NCBI GenBank assembly: GCA_963732375.1
Contig: CAVSZE010000003.1
Span: 248,001 to 312,000, forward strand
Direction of reading: 5' to 3'
Source: RPQJ01 sp963732375
GTDB lineage: Bacteria > Pseudomonadota > Gammaproteobacteria > Steroidobacterales > Steroidobacteraceae
Length of the DNA: 64,000 nt
The notes below the pieces were generated by a model. That model was given only the letters and a program-made list of their open reading frames with translations. It searched no databases and was not told where the DNA came from. The position numbers were made by a program, and so were the translations under genes. Shown piece after piece: positions 34,139 to 42,544 of this stretch (position 1 is its first letter; each line of letters starts with the position of its first letter).

Positions 34139-35359
34139 ATGAGACGCATCATTCTCGCGTCGCTCGCCGCGTCGCTGCTCGTTTTCGCGGTGAACGCGGA
34201 CGCGGCGAAGCCGTCGAAGACGCAACCGGCGCTGATCGACGTGATGACACAGAACCAGTACTTGGGCACGGATCTGGGGCCAGTGCTTACGGCCGCGCCT
34301 GAAGACATCAACGCAGAAGTGATAAAAGCGCTTGAGAACGTCGCCGCAAGCCTTCCGGCTGAGCGCCTTGGGCGTCTCGCAGAGCTGATTTCCGATCGCT
34401 CGCCGCACGTGGTCGTGTTGAACGAGGCCTTCACGTATTCGTGCGAGAACATGTTCCCCGAGGCCACGCCCGCCAATGAAGGTTGCGGGCACCAGAGCAT
34501 CAAGGGGGCGTTCATCAACTTCCTCAAGACCACGGAAACCAATCTCGCCGGCCGATACGTGACGATGGCTCGAGTGCAGAACTTCGCCATTGCGAATCTT
34601 CCGTTCGAGATCAATGGCTACTGGGCGTTACTAACAACCTCAGATCACGATGCGATCATGACCCGCAGTGACATCGCCGCATCTGCATCCGCAGTGCCGC
34701 TCGCGGACAGCGGGTGCCGGAAAACGCTCGAAGGAGAAGGCTGCAACTACCAGGCCGTACCCACCGTGCCAACTGCGCTCGGCGACGTCACTGTCGAGCG
34801 AGGCTACGTAGCCGTGGATCTTTCGGTCGGCGGACAGCCCTATCGCGTCTTCGCCACACACCTCGAGCAGCGGCAACTCGTTCCGGGCAGCCCGGATCCC
34901 GATCCCTCAAGAGTGTTGCAACGGCTGCAAGCCGCCGAATTGGTACAGACAGCCCTGCTCTTCCCGGCAGCGCCGGGCACGAAGAAGCTGATCGTCGGGG
35001 ACATCAACTCATCCCCGGTCGACGGCGTCAGCATGCTCCCGACGCCGATCGGCCCTTTGCCGCCGCCATATGCTGTGTTCGTGGGCAGCGGATTCATTGA
35101 CGCCTGGACGTTGCGGCCGGGTGCGGGGCAGGGCCAGGGCGCACCGCTGATCGGTTACTCTTGCTGCCAGGATGAGGACCTCGCGAACCGGCACTCCATG
35201 CTGTACGAGCGAATCGACATGATCTTCTCGCTCGACAGGCCGTCCAAGGTGATGGACGCGCGGCTGATCGGAACGACGGCGGCGTCCAAGACCTGGCCGC
35301 CAGGCCACGGCCTCTGGCCATCGGACCACGCATCGGTCGCCGCGGGCCTTCAGTACTGA
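34139..35359 (+). CDS. Exported endonuclease/exonuclease/phosphatase (EEP) family protein
   Basis: ATG at 34139 follows GGAGGGGA. The 406 residues start with a signal peptide (about 1-22, ending ADAAK). EEP motifs are 'VMTQNQYLGTDL' (metal/Asn), 'VVVLNEAF' (Glu), 'VFATHLEQR' (His), 'LIVGDINSSP' (Asp, Asn) and 'WPSDHASVAA' (Asp-His). The family hydrolyses phosphodiesters; exported members include sphingomyelinase-like and nuclease-like enzymes. Six or so cysteines in the mature part may form disulfides. I infer a secreted or periplasmic phosphodiesterase of unknown substrate. A terminator follows directly. Confidence 0.9.
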   Translation: MRRIILASLAASLLVFAVNADAAKPSKTQPALIDVMTQNQYLGTDLGPVLTAAPEDINAEVIKALENVAASLPAERLGRLAELISDRSPHVVVLNEAFTYSCENMFPEATPANEGCGHQSIKGAFINFLKTTETNLAGRYVTMARVQNFAIANLPFEINGYWALLTTSDHDAIMTRSDIAASASAVPLADSGCRKTLEGEGCNYQAVPTVPTALGDVTVERGYVAVDLSVGGQPYRVFATHLEQRQLVPGSPDPDPSRVLQRLQAAELVQTALLFPAAPGTKKLIVGDINSSPVDGVSMLPTPIGPLPPPYAVFVGSGFIDAWTLRPGAGQGQGAPLIGYSCCQDEDLANRHSMLYERIDMIFSLDRPSKVMDARLIGTTAASKTWPPGHGLWPSDHASVAAGLQY

Positions 35360-35377
35360 TCGAATCGACCGAATCGA

Positions 35378-35406
35378 GGGCGTCCCGCTGCCGGGACGCC
35401 CTTTTT
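35378..35406 (+). terminator. Rho-independent terminator after the EEP gene
   Basis: A perfect 10-bp stem GGGCGTCCCG / CGGGACGCCC with a CTGC loop is followed by five T residues, 18 bases after the stop. Confidence 0.95.
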
Positions 35407-35485
35407 CATTCAGGGACGCGCGACGGACGCGGATGAGCGCAAGGCGCCGGTACGCCTGGGCAGGCAACGTTCCAGTTGACCCGAT

Positions 35486-35773
35486 TCAGTGCTGCGCCGC
35501 CCGAGTCGCCTCGTATTGCGACGGCGTCATCCTTGCGTGAGCGAGGTATTCACGCAGGTGACGCACGGCGCTCTTGTCGAGCGTGTTGCCGTGGTGGGGG
35601 CGATGCAGGATGCCTTCCGCGCCGTTCAGCTTGACGCGGACCCTCGCCCCGGACAGCGACTCGACGTCCGCACCTACGTGATTCAGCAGCGACTCGACCT
35701 CTCGCCAATGGATGTTGGCGCTGATCGGGTCGTGGAAAATCGCTCGCAGCAGCTGCTCGTGCTTGTGGCTCAC
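35486..35773 (-). CDS. HicA-like small protein (putative mRNA interferase fold), no partner seen
   Basis: GTG at 35773 (AGGA about 9 bases upstream) gives 95 residues: 'HEQLLRAIFHDPISANIHWREVESLLNHVGADVESLSGARVRVKLNG' region, then 'EGILHRPHHGNTLDKSAVRHLREYLA'. The beta-alpha-beta-beta layout and the conserved His of 'LHRPHHGN' match the HicA/YcfA double-stranded-RNA-binding-like fold. Proteins of this form are common in proteobacteria without an adjacent HicB antitoxin, and none is seen here: the neighbours are an EEP hydrolase and a transporter fusion. It may be a stand-alone housekeeping relative rather than a toxin. Confidence 0.8.
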   Translation of the reverse strand: MSHKHEQLLRAIFHDPISANIHWREVESLLNHVGADVESLSGARVRVKLNGAEGILHRPHHGNTLDKSAVRHLREYLAHARMTPSQYEATRAAQH

Positions 35774-35961
35774 GGTCTACGTCCTGAGGACGACGCCACG
35801 CCGGAGCATAGCGGATCGCCCGAGATCGTCGGTTGCGGTCTGCCGCAATCGGAATGCCACGTCATAACGGTTTGCCACGGTGCCGGGCTCTGGCCGCGAG
35901 CGCAGGAACCGCGCATCCTCTCCAGGCATCCGGGCAGGCCGCCCGGGTGGCGACTAATACG

Positions 35962-38900
35962 ATGCGCAAGGTCGCACGCTGGTTTCCGTGGGTGCTGGGC
36001 ACCGCTGCCCTGGCAGCGGTCGTGCTGGTCGTGCTCGACGCGACCGAGGAGCGCGCGTTCGTAAGGATCCTCGAGCGGGCGCGCCCCTGGTGGATGCTCT
36101 GGGCCGTCGTCCTTCAGGCAGCCACCTACGTGGCACAGGCCGAGGTCTGGCGAACCGTGCTGAGTCGCGTCGGCACCGGCCTGCCGTTCGGCATCTCCTA
36201 TCGGCTGAGCCTTGCCAAGTTGTTCGTGGACCAGGCCCTGCCATCCCTTGGCATGAGCGGCGCGGTCGTAGTGACGCAGGCGCTGGAGGCACGAGGGCAA
36301 CCGCGGTCCGCGGTCATGGCGACGATTGCGGTGGACCTGGCATCGTACTTCGCCGCCTACGTGCTGAGCCTCGCGGTGGCGCTCGCAATCCTGGTCGCCA
36401 ACGGTCAGGCCAGCGCGCTCATCCTGGCCGCAGCGACGCTTTTTTTCGTTTCCGCGACCTCGCTCGCGATCGCCATCCTGTCGCTCTCCGGCGGCAATCC
36501 GCGAGCGTGGACGGGCCGCCTGCTCAGGCTGCCCGGCATCGGCCGCGCAGTCATGCTGCTGCAGCAGGCGGAGCCTCACCTGGCCCGCAATCCTAGCGTC
36601 CTGGCACGTGCGACGGTCCTGCAGCTGATGATCGTCGTGCTCGACGCCGCGACGATGTGGGTGCTGGTCCGCGCACTCGGCAGTTCGGCGAGTCCCGGCG
36701 ACGTGTTCGCAAGCTTCATGATTTCCTCGCTGCTGCGCACCGTCGGCTTCATGCCCGGCGGACTCGGCGTCTTCGAGGCCGCGTCGGTCGCGACCCTCGC
36801 ACTGGCAGGGATCCCGGCACCAGTCGGCTTGTCGGCGACTCTGCTCTTCCGTGGCCTGAGCTTCTGGCTGCCAATGCTGCCCGGTCTCGTGTTCTCCCGT
36901 CGCCTCGCCGCAATACCCGGGGACGCCGCGACGCCCGCGGCCCAGCCCAGGTACTGGACGATGGCACCGGAGGAGGTCACGGAGCACCTGCACGCGTCAA
37001 CGAACGGCCTGTCGGGTGAGGAGGCAAAACGTCGCCTGAACGAATTCGGGCCCAACGAGACCAGCGAGCGCGAGCCGGTGACGAGGCTCGGCGTGTTGTG
37101 GAACCAGCTTCGCAGCCCGCTCCTGCTGCTCCTGCTGTTCGCCGCGGGCGTGTCGGTCGTCACCGGCGAATGGGTGGACGCGGTCATCGTCCTCGCCATC
37201 GTCGTGGCCAGCGTCGGCATCGGCTACACGCGCGAGTACCACGCCCAGTCCGCTGCGTCCCGGCTGCGGGCCCGGGTGCAGGTGCGCGCAAATGTACTGC
37301 GCGACTGCGTTACGACGTCGGTGCCGCTAGCACAGATAGTGCCAGGCGACGTCGCGCTGCTCGCCGCCGGCAGCCTGGTACCGGCGGACGCGCTGCTTCT
37401 CGAGGCGACGGACTGCTACGTGAACGAGGCCGTGCTCACCGGCGAGAGTTTCCCGGTGCTGAAGCGACCGGGCACCGTGTCGTCCAATGCGCCGATCGCG
37501 CATCGCGACAACTGTGTCTACCTCGGTACCAACGTCCGCAGCGGCACCGCTCGATGCCTGGTCGTCCACACCGGACGGGCGACCGAGTTCGGCAAGATCG
37601 CCCACCGGCTGACGCTGCGGCCGCCCGAGACCGAGTTCGACCGCGGTATCCGTCATTTCGGCTACCTGCTCACCTCCGCGATGACGTTGATGATGATGCT
37701 GGTGCTCACAGCGAACCTGCTGCTAGGTCGTCCGCTGGTCGAGACCCTGCTTTTTTCCATTGCGCTCGCCGTCGGCCTCAGCCCTGAACTGCTCCCCGCT
37801 ATCCTCAGCATCAACCTCGCGCGTGGCGCCAGCGCGATGGCTGCGCACGGCGTGCTGGTGCGCAGGCTGAATGCGATCGAAAACCTGGGCAGCATGGACG
37901 TGCTCTGCACCGACAAGACCGGCACGCTCACCGAAGGGATCGTCACACTGCACGGGTGGTGGGATTGCGATGGTGCCGCATCGGAGGCGGTGCTGGAGCT
38001 GGCTGCGCTGAACGCGGCGCTGCAGTCGGGCCTCGTGAGTCCGCTGGACGAAGCGATTCTCAAGCAACATCGCACGCCCGAAGGAGCAGCCCCGAAAATC
38101 GCCGAGATCCCCTACGACTTCATTCGCAGGCGCCTGAGTGTCGCCGTGGGAGGCGCCACCGGTCGGCGACTCATCACCAAGGGCGCGGTCGAACAGGTTA
38201 TCGGCGTGTCCGCGAGCACTGCCGACGGCAGGCCGCTCGATGACGCGGGCCGCAACTTACTTCGGGCCAGGGCCGCACAGTGGACGCAGCATGGAATCCG
38301 GGTGCTGGCCGTCGCGACCCGCGCACTCCCTGACACCGCCGCTGTCGACCGAAGCGTCGAGCACGACCTGGTGTTCGAGGGCTTCCTGACGTTTGTCGAC
38401 AAGCCCAAGGAGGGCGTGTCAACGGCCATCGCCAACCTTGCGAAACTCGGCGTCGCGATCAAGCTGATCACCGGCGATGCTGGCGCCGTTGCGCGTCACG
38501 TCGCGGGCTGCGTCGGCATGCGCAACGACCGCGTCCTGTCCGGGCCACAACTCGACGAACTGAGCGACGAGGCCCTGTGGCACGACGCCGAGCGCACGGA
38601 CCTCTTCGTCGAGGTGGACCCGAACCAGAAGGAGCGGATTATCCTCGCGCTCAAGAAAACTGGTCACGTGGTCGGCTTCCTGGGCGACGGCATCAACGAC
38701 GCGCCCGCGATGCACGCTGCGGACACGAGCCTCTCGGTCGAGGGGGCCGTCGACGTAGCGCGCGAGGCCGCCGATTTCGTGCTGCTCGAGCGCGACCTCG
38801 ACGTGATCCGGCGTGGCATCGAGGAAGGCCGCCGGACCTTCGCCAACACCCTCAAGTACATCCTCACCACCACCAGCGCCAACCTCGGCAACATGATCAG

Positions 38901-39444
38901 CATGGCAGTGGTGTCGCTGTTCCTGCCGTTCCTGCCGCTGCTCGCAGGCCAGATCCTGCTGAACAATTTTCTCTCGGACGTGCCGGCCGTCGGTATCGCG
39001 GACGACAGCGTTGACCCCGAGCTGGTCGAGAAGCCGCGACGCTGGAACATGCGGTTCCTCGGCCGCTTCATGGTCGAGTTCGGCCTGCTGAGTTCGGTGT
39101 TCGACTTCCTGACGTTCGGCCTGCTGCTGTGGGGTTTCGCGTCGGGACCGGAGTTATTCCGGACCGGTTGGTTCGTCGAGTCGCTACTCACGGAACTCGT
39201 GATCGCGCTGGTCGTGCGCACTCGGCGACCCTTCTGGCGCAGCCGCCCCGGAAACGCACTACTCTGGAGTTCCGTCGGCGTGGCGCTGCTCACGTTCGCG
39301 ATCCCCTACCTGCCGGGGGCCGGACTGATCGGCTTCGTCGCGCTCCCGGGTGGGGTGATGCTCGCGCTCGTCGCGATTGTCGTGCTCTACGTAGCGAGCA
39401 CCGAGACACTGAAGCCGGCCTTCTACCGACGACAGGGCCGGTGA
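35962..39444 (+). CDS. Fusion of flippase-like (MprF/LPG-synthase TM) domain with MgtA-type P-type ATPase
   Basis: One uninterrupted 1160-residue frame holds two complete membrane modules. Residues 1-316 form a multi-helix flippase-like domain of the UPF0104/LPG-synthase TM type, with 'FVDQALPSLGMSGA' (88-101) and the diagnostic 'PGGLGVFEA' (265-273). After a short linker (about 317-334), residues 335-1160 are a P3B-type ATPase: N-terminal cation-ATPase domain ('GLSGEEAKRRLNEFGPNE'), 'LTGESFPV' (T493-S496), 'SPELLPAI' (608-612, the MgtA-type TM4 motif), phosphorylation site 'DKTGT' (651-655) and hinge 'GDGINDAPA' (908-916). MgtA-type pumps import Mg2+; the first module in MprF moves lipids across the inner membrane. 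All catalytic residues of the ATPase are present. A combined role in cation uptake and envelope lipid handling is inference. Confidence 0.9.
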   Translation: MRKVARWFPWVLGTAALAAVVLVVLDATEERAFVRILERARPWWMLWAVVLQAATYVAQAEVWRTVLSRVGTGLPFGISYRLSLAKLFVDQALPSLGMSGAVVVTQALEARGQPRSAVMATIAVDLASYFAAYVLSLAVALAILVANGQASALILAAATLFFVSATSLAIAILSLSGGNPRAWTGRLLRLPGIGRAVMLLQQAEPHLARNPSVLARATVLQLMIVVLDAATMWVLVRALGSSASPGDVFASFMISSLLRTVGFMPGGLGVFEAASVATLALAGIPAPVGLSATLLFRGLSFWLPMLPGLVFSRRLAAIPGDAATPAAQPRYWTMAPEEVTEHLHASTNGLSGEEAKRRLNEFGPNETSEREPVTRLGVLWNQLRSPLLLLLLFAAGVSVVTGEWVDAVIVLAIVVASVGIGYTREYHAQSAASRLRARVQVRANVLRDCVTTSVPLAQIVPGDVALLAAGSLVPADALLLEATDCYVNEAVLTGESFPVLKRPGTVSSNAPIAHRDNCVYLGTNVRSGTARCLVVHTGRATEFGKIAHRLTLRPPETEFDRGIRHFGYLLTSAMTLMMMLVLTANLLLGRPLVETLLFSIALAVGLSPELLPAILSINLARGASAMAAHGVLVRRLNAIENLGSMDVLCTDKTGTLTEGIVTLHGWWDCDGAASEAVLELAALNAALQSGLVSPLDEAILKQHRTPEGAAPKIAEIPYDFIRRRLSVAVGGATGRRLITKGAVEQVIGVSASTADGRPLDDAGRNLLRARAAQWTQHGIRVLAVATRALPDTAAVDRSVEHDLVFEGFLTFVDKPKEGVSTAIANLAKLGVAIKLITGDAGAVARHVAGCVGMRNDRVLSGPQLDELSDEALWHDAERTDLFVEVDPNQKERIILALKKTGHVVGFLGDGINDAPAMHAADTSLSVEGAVDVAREAADFVLLERDLDVIRRGIEEGRRTFANTLKYILTTTSANLGNMISMAVVSLFLPFLPLLAGQILLNNFLSDVPAVGIADDSVDPELVEKPRRWNMRFLGRFMVEFGLLSSVFDFLTFGLLLWGFASGPELFRTGWFVESLLTELVIALVVRTRRPFWRSRPGNALLWSSVGVALLTFAIPYLPGAGLIGFVALPGGVMLALVAIVVLYVASTETLKPAFYRRQGR

Positions 39445-39460
39445 TCGTCGGCGAACGAAC

Positions 39461-40321
39461 TCAGCCAGCCGCCGCCAGCACGCCCTGCTGGTAGTCGCGG
39501 ATCGCCTGCTGGATCTCCTCGGGCGTGTTCATCACGAACGGGCCGTATTGCGCCACCCGCTCGCCGATGGGTTTGCCGCCAAGCAGCAGCAGGCCCGCGC
39601 CCCCTGCCCCGGCAACGATCCGCACCTCATCGCCTGGCGTGAGCAGCCCGGCCGCGCGGAACGGCAATGCGCGTGCGTCGTCACCGACCACGGCGTCGCC
39701 CTCGTACACGTAAAGGAACACGTTGTGCGTGCTCGTCGTGGGAATCGTCGCCGTTACGCCCGGCGGCAGTCGCAGATCGTAGTACTGTGGATCCGTCGAG
39801 AGCCCGGCCATCGGACCCGGCACGTCGACATTTCCCTGTCGCAGTGTTCCTGCGATCACGCGCGCGTCACCGCCGCCCGCGAGCGCGGCAGTCGGAATCT
39901 CGCCAGGCGGAATCTCGCGGTATGCCGCCGGCTTCATCTTCTCGCGCGAAGGCAGGTTGATCCACAGCTGGAATCCGCGCATCCGACCCTCGGCCTGCAG
40001 CGGCATTTCGGAGTGGATGATGCCGCGCGCGGCGGTCATCCACTGCACGCCGCCCGGGCCGATTTCACCGACGTGACCAAAGCTGTCCTCGTGGCGCATG
40101 CGCCCGTCGAGCATGTAGGTAACGGTCTCGAACCCGCGATGCGGGTGCGGCGGAAATCCGGCGATGTAATCGTCGGGGTTGTCGGAGAAGAACTCGTCGA
40201 GCATCAGGAATGGATCGAAGCGGCGCGAGGGAGTGCTGCCCAGGCTGCGCCGCAGCTTCACGCCAGCACCGTCGGACGCAGCGACCGACTCGATCACGGC
40301 CTGCAGGCGTCGGGCACTCAC
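39461..40321 (-). CDS. Pirin family protein
   Basis: GTG at 40321 lies in a GTGA overlap with the DoxX stop; 286 residues result. The bicupin features are 'DPFLMLDEFFSDNPDDYIAGFPPHPHRGFETVTYMLDGRMRHEDSFGHVGEIGPGGVQWMTAARGIIHSEMP' region (about 30-101) with the metal ligands His-x-His ('PHPHRG') plus His and Glu ('HSEMP'), and the C-terminal pirin domain ('GERVAQYGPFVMNTPEEIQQAIRDYQQG'). Bacterial pirins bind iron and some act as quercetinases or stress proteins. It forms an operon with doxX and azoR, controlled from the divergent LysR region. Confidence 0.93.
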   Translation of the reverse strand: MSARRLQAVIESVAASDGAGVKLRRSLGSTPSRRFDPFLMLDEFFSDNPDDYIAGFPPHPHRGFETVTYMLDGRMRHEDSFGHVGEIGPGGVQWMTAARGIIHSEMPLQAEGRMRGFQLWINLPSREKMKPAAYREIPPGEIPTAALAGGGDARVIAGTLRQGNVDVPGPMAGLSTDPQYYDLRLPPGVTATIPTTSTHNVFLYVYEGDAVVGDDARALPFRAAGLLTPGDEVRIVAGAGGAGLLLLGGKPIGERVAQYGPFVMNTPEEIQQAIRDYQQGVLAAAG

Positions 40322-40731
40322 GATCGCCTCCCCGCAGGCGCGGCCTCGGCCACGCGCCGCGCATCGAGCGACCACTCTCCCGGCCCGCGGGCCAACAGCA
40401 GCAGGAATCCGCCGGCGATCGCCAGGTTCTTCATGAACATGACGAACTGCAGCTGGTCTCCGAGCGCACGATGGAATATCAGCGCGGACAGGACGCAGAA
40501 CCCGGCCAGCAGGAACGCCGCGAGGCGCGTGCGATAGCCGACGATGATGGCGATCGCACCACCCAACTCGAGCGCGATCACCAGCGGCAGCAACGCTCCG
40601 GGCACGCCCATCGCGGCCATGTAGCCCTGGGCCCCCGCGTAACCGGCGACCTTGCCGAGGCCACTGACGAGGAAGATGGCCGAGATAAGTACCCGACCTG
40701 CGAAGTCTGCGAGATTCTGCTGGGAATTCAT
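40318..40731 (-). CDS. DoxX family membrane protein
   Basis: The start at 40731 (AGGA 8 bases upstream) gives 137 residues with four hydrophobic helices: about 9-28 ('GRVLISAIFLVSGLGKVAGY'), 46-66, 70-92 and 98-118. 'FLVSGLGKV' and 'ALIFHR' are characteristic of DoxX/YphA proteins, which are inner-membrane proteins linked to sulfur, thiol or oxidative stress metabolism. Its stop overlaps the pirin start. Clustering with azoreductase and pirin under a LysR regulator is common in proteobacteria and suggests a quinone or electrophile response. Confidence 0.92.
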   Translation of the reverse strand: MNSQQNLADFAGRVLISAIFLVSGLGKVAGYAGAQGYMAAMGVPGALLPLVIALELGGAIAIIVGYRTRLAAFLLAGFCVLSALIFHRALGDQLQFVMFMKNLAIAGGFLLLLARGPGEWSLDARRVAEAAPAGRRS

Positions 40732-40798
40732 TGATGTGTCCTTGTTCGAGTCCATGGGGATTGAAGTGCGGCACTGGAAACCGCGCGAGCCCGGCTCG

Positions 40799-41440
40799 CT
40801 AGGCGGCCAGGTCCTCGATCCTCGCAAACGCATCAGCAACCGCGGCGTCGCGCTGCGCGGCGCCGAGCGCCAGCCCTTCCGCATAGACGAACTCCACGTC
40901 GTGAATGCCGATGAACCCGAGAAAATGTTTCACGTATGCGGTCTGCATGTCAGAGGGGGTACCCGCATATCGTCCGCCCCGCGTCGCAAACACGTAGGCC
41001 TTCTTGTCCTTGAGCAGGCCTTTCGGACCCTCGGCCGTGTAACGGAATGTCACGCCAGCGCGCGCGACGTGGTCAAAGTAGGCCTTGAGTGTAGATGGCA
41101 CGCCGAAGTTGTACATCGGAAGTCCGATGACGATCACGTCGGCGGCCTGCAGTTCGGCGATCAGCCGATCCGATTCCGTGACGGCCTGTCGCTGCTCGCT
41201 CGTACGCTCCGCGGGCGAGGTTGTGAACGCCTTGAAGCGCTCAGCCGTCAGGTGTGGCACCGGCTCACGCGCCAGGTCGCGCACAACCACCTCGATACCA
41301 GGCAAGACCCTGGCACCTGGCGCCGTTGGGACTCCCGGGCCGTTTGCAGCGCCGATCGCCTGGACGAATTCGCTCGCCAGCCGGGACGACTGGGCATCTT
41401 CGCCGTGGAGGCTGCTGTTGATCTGCAGGATGGTGGTCAT
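40799..41440 (-). CDS. azoR: FMN-dependent NADH-azoreductase
   Basis: The 213-residue flavodoxin-like protein begins 'MTTILQINSSLHGEDAQSSRLA' (FMN phosphate loop) and contains 'VIVIGLPMYNFGVPSTLKAYFDHVARAGVTFRYTAEGPKGLL' region (about 100-142) and 'ATRGG' (FMN isoalloxazine site), all matching AzoR. It reduces quinones to hydroquinones and azo dyes using NADH. GAGGAT precedes the ATG. It is the first gene of the azoR-doxX-pirin operon, 135 bp from a divergent LysR gene that probably senses quinones or related electrophiles. Confidence 0.96.
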   Translation of the reverse strand: MTTILQINSSLHGEDAQSSRLASEFVQAIGAANGPGVPTAPGARVLPGIEVVVRDLAREPVPHLTAERFKAFTTSPAERTSEQRQAVTESDRLIAELQAADVIVIGLPMYNFGVPSTLKAYFDHVARAGVTFRYTAEGPKGLLKDKKAYVFATRGGRYAGTPSDMQTAYVKHFLGFIGIHDVEFVYAEGLALGAAQRDAAVADAFARIEDLAA

Positions 41441-41575
41441 TGGGTATCCTCGGGCTTCAGGTTGGTGGCTTCGGGCTGGTTACTTGGCGTCGATTACCGT
41501 GTGGACGTATTTTCCATCTATGGTATAAATTAAAAAGACGATTTTTTAGCTACTACCAATCTAGTTAATAGATAT
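41441..41575. promoter_or_regulatory. AT-rich divergent control region between azoR and lysR
   Basis: The last 75 bases before the LysR start are very AT-rich. TGGTA (41524-41528) and TACCA (41554-41558) form a dyad, and CTA-GTTAA-TAG (41561-41571) a second one next to the start. These are candidate operator halves for the LysR protein; exact promoter boxes are not convincing. Confidence 0.35.
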
Positions 41576-42544
41576 ATGCCTCAACCGCGGACTACGCTTG
41601 ACCAGTGGAACGCCCTCATCGCGGTGGTTGAAGCCGGCGGCTATGCCCAGGCGTCAACGCGCCTGCACCGGACCCAGTCCACGGTCACATACACCATCAA
41701 GAAGCTCGAAGAAGTTCTCGGCGTGAAGGTGTTCGAACTGCAGGGTCGCAGGGCCGTGCTGACACCGATCGGTGAAGTGCTCTACCGTCGAGGCCGGGCG
41801 CTGGTCGAGGAGGCGGGCAGGCTCGAGCGTGCGAGCGCCGAACTCGCACGCGGATGGGAACCGGAGATCCGCATTGCCGCGGACATCATCTTTCCCACCT
41901 GGCTGCTGCTCGAATGCATGGCAGCCTTTGGGGAGGAGCACCCGGACACTCGCATCGAACTGGTCGAATCCGTGCTCGGCGGCACCGAGGACGCCCTCAC
42001 CGAGGGGCGCGCCGACATTGCGATCGGTGGCGTCGTACCGGGTGGATTCATGGGTGACCCGTTGATGCAGGTGCGCTTCGTCTGCGCGGCGGCGCCATCG
42101 CACCCTCTTCACCAGGCCGGCAGCGCGCTGACTCTGGACGATCTGCGCCACCACCGTCACCTGGTGCTGCGCGACTCAGGCGCACTGCGCAGCCGCAACA
42201 GCGGCTGGCTGAACGAGAAACGCTGGACGGTAACCAGCAAGGCCACGTCCATCCGTGCCGCGTGCATGGGCCTCGGATACGCGTGGTACCCGGAAGAGAG
42301 CATCCGTGAAGAGCTCGATTCCGGCAACCTCGTTCCGTTGCCGCTGGCGCACGGAGGTGAACGCTACGTCATGCTGTACCTCGTGCACGCCGACCTCGAC
42401 ACGGCCGGGCCGGGTGTGCGTCGACTGTCCGAAATACTGCGCGACCGGGTTGCGGAGACCTGCAGATCAGGCCCATTGCGTTCGCGCCCGGCACAGCCTG
42501 ATGATGAATTTCACCATGCCTCGTCACAGGAGCCCGCGCCATGA
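41576..42544 (+). CDS. LysR family transcriptional regulator of the azoR operon
   Basis: The 322 residues open 'TTLDQWNALIAVVEAGGYAQASTRLHRTQSTVTYTIKKLEEVLGVKVFELQGRRAVLTPIG' region, a standard LysR HTH, followed by a substrate-binding domain (about 92-300; 'DTRIELVESVLGGTEDALTEGRADIAIGG'). It faces the azoR-doxX-pirin operon, the usual place for its regulator. Its stop overlaps the start of the tandem GFA gene (ATGA), so that protein is made together with it. The C-terminal 20 residues are polar and extended. Confidence 0.93.
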   Translation: MPQPRTTLDQWNALIAVVEAGGYAQASTRLHRTQSTVTYTIKKLEEVLGVKVFELQGRRAVLTPIGEVLYRRGRALVEEAGRLERASAELARGWEPEIRIAADIIFPTWLLLECMAAFGEEHPDTRIELVESVLGGTEDALTEGRADIAIGGVVPGGFMGDPLMQVRFVCAAAPSHPLHQAGSALTLDDLRHHRHLVLRDSGALRSRNSGWLNEKRWTVTSKATSIRAACMGLGYAWYPEESIREELDSGNLVPLPLAHGGERYVMLYLVHADLDTAGPGVRRLSEILRDRVAETCRSGPLRSRPAQPDDEFHHASSQEPAP

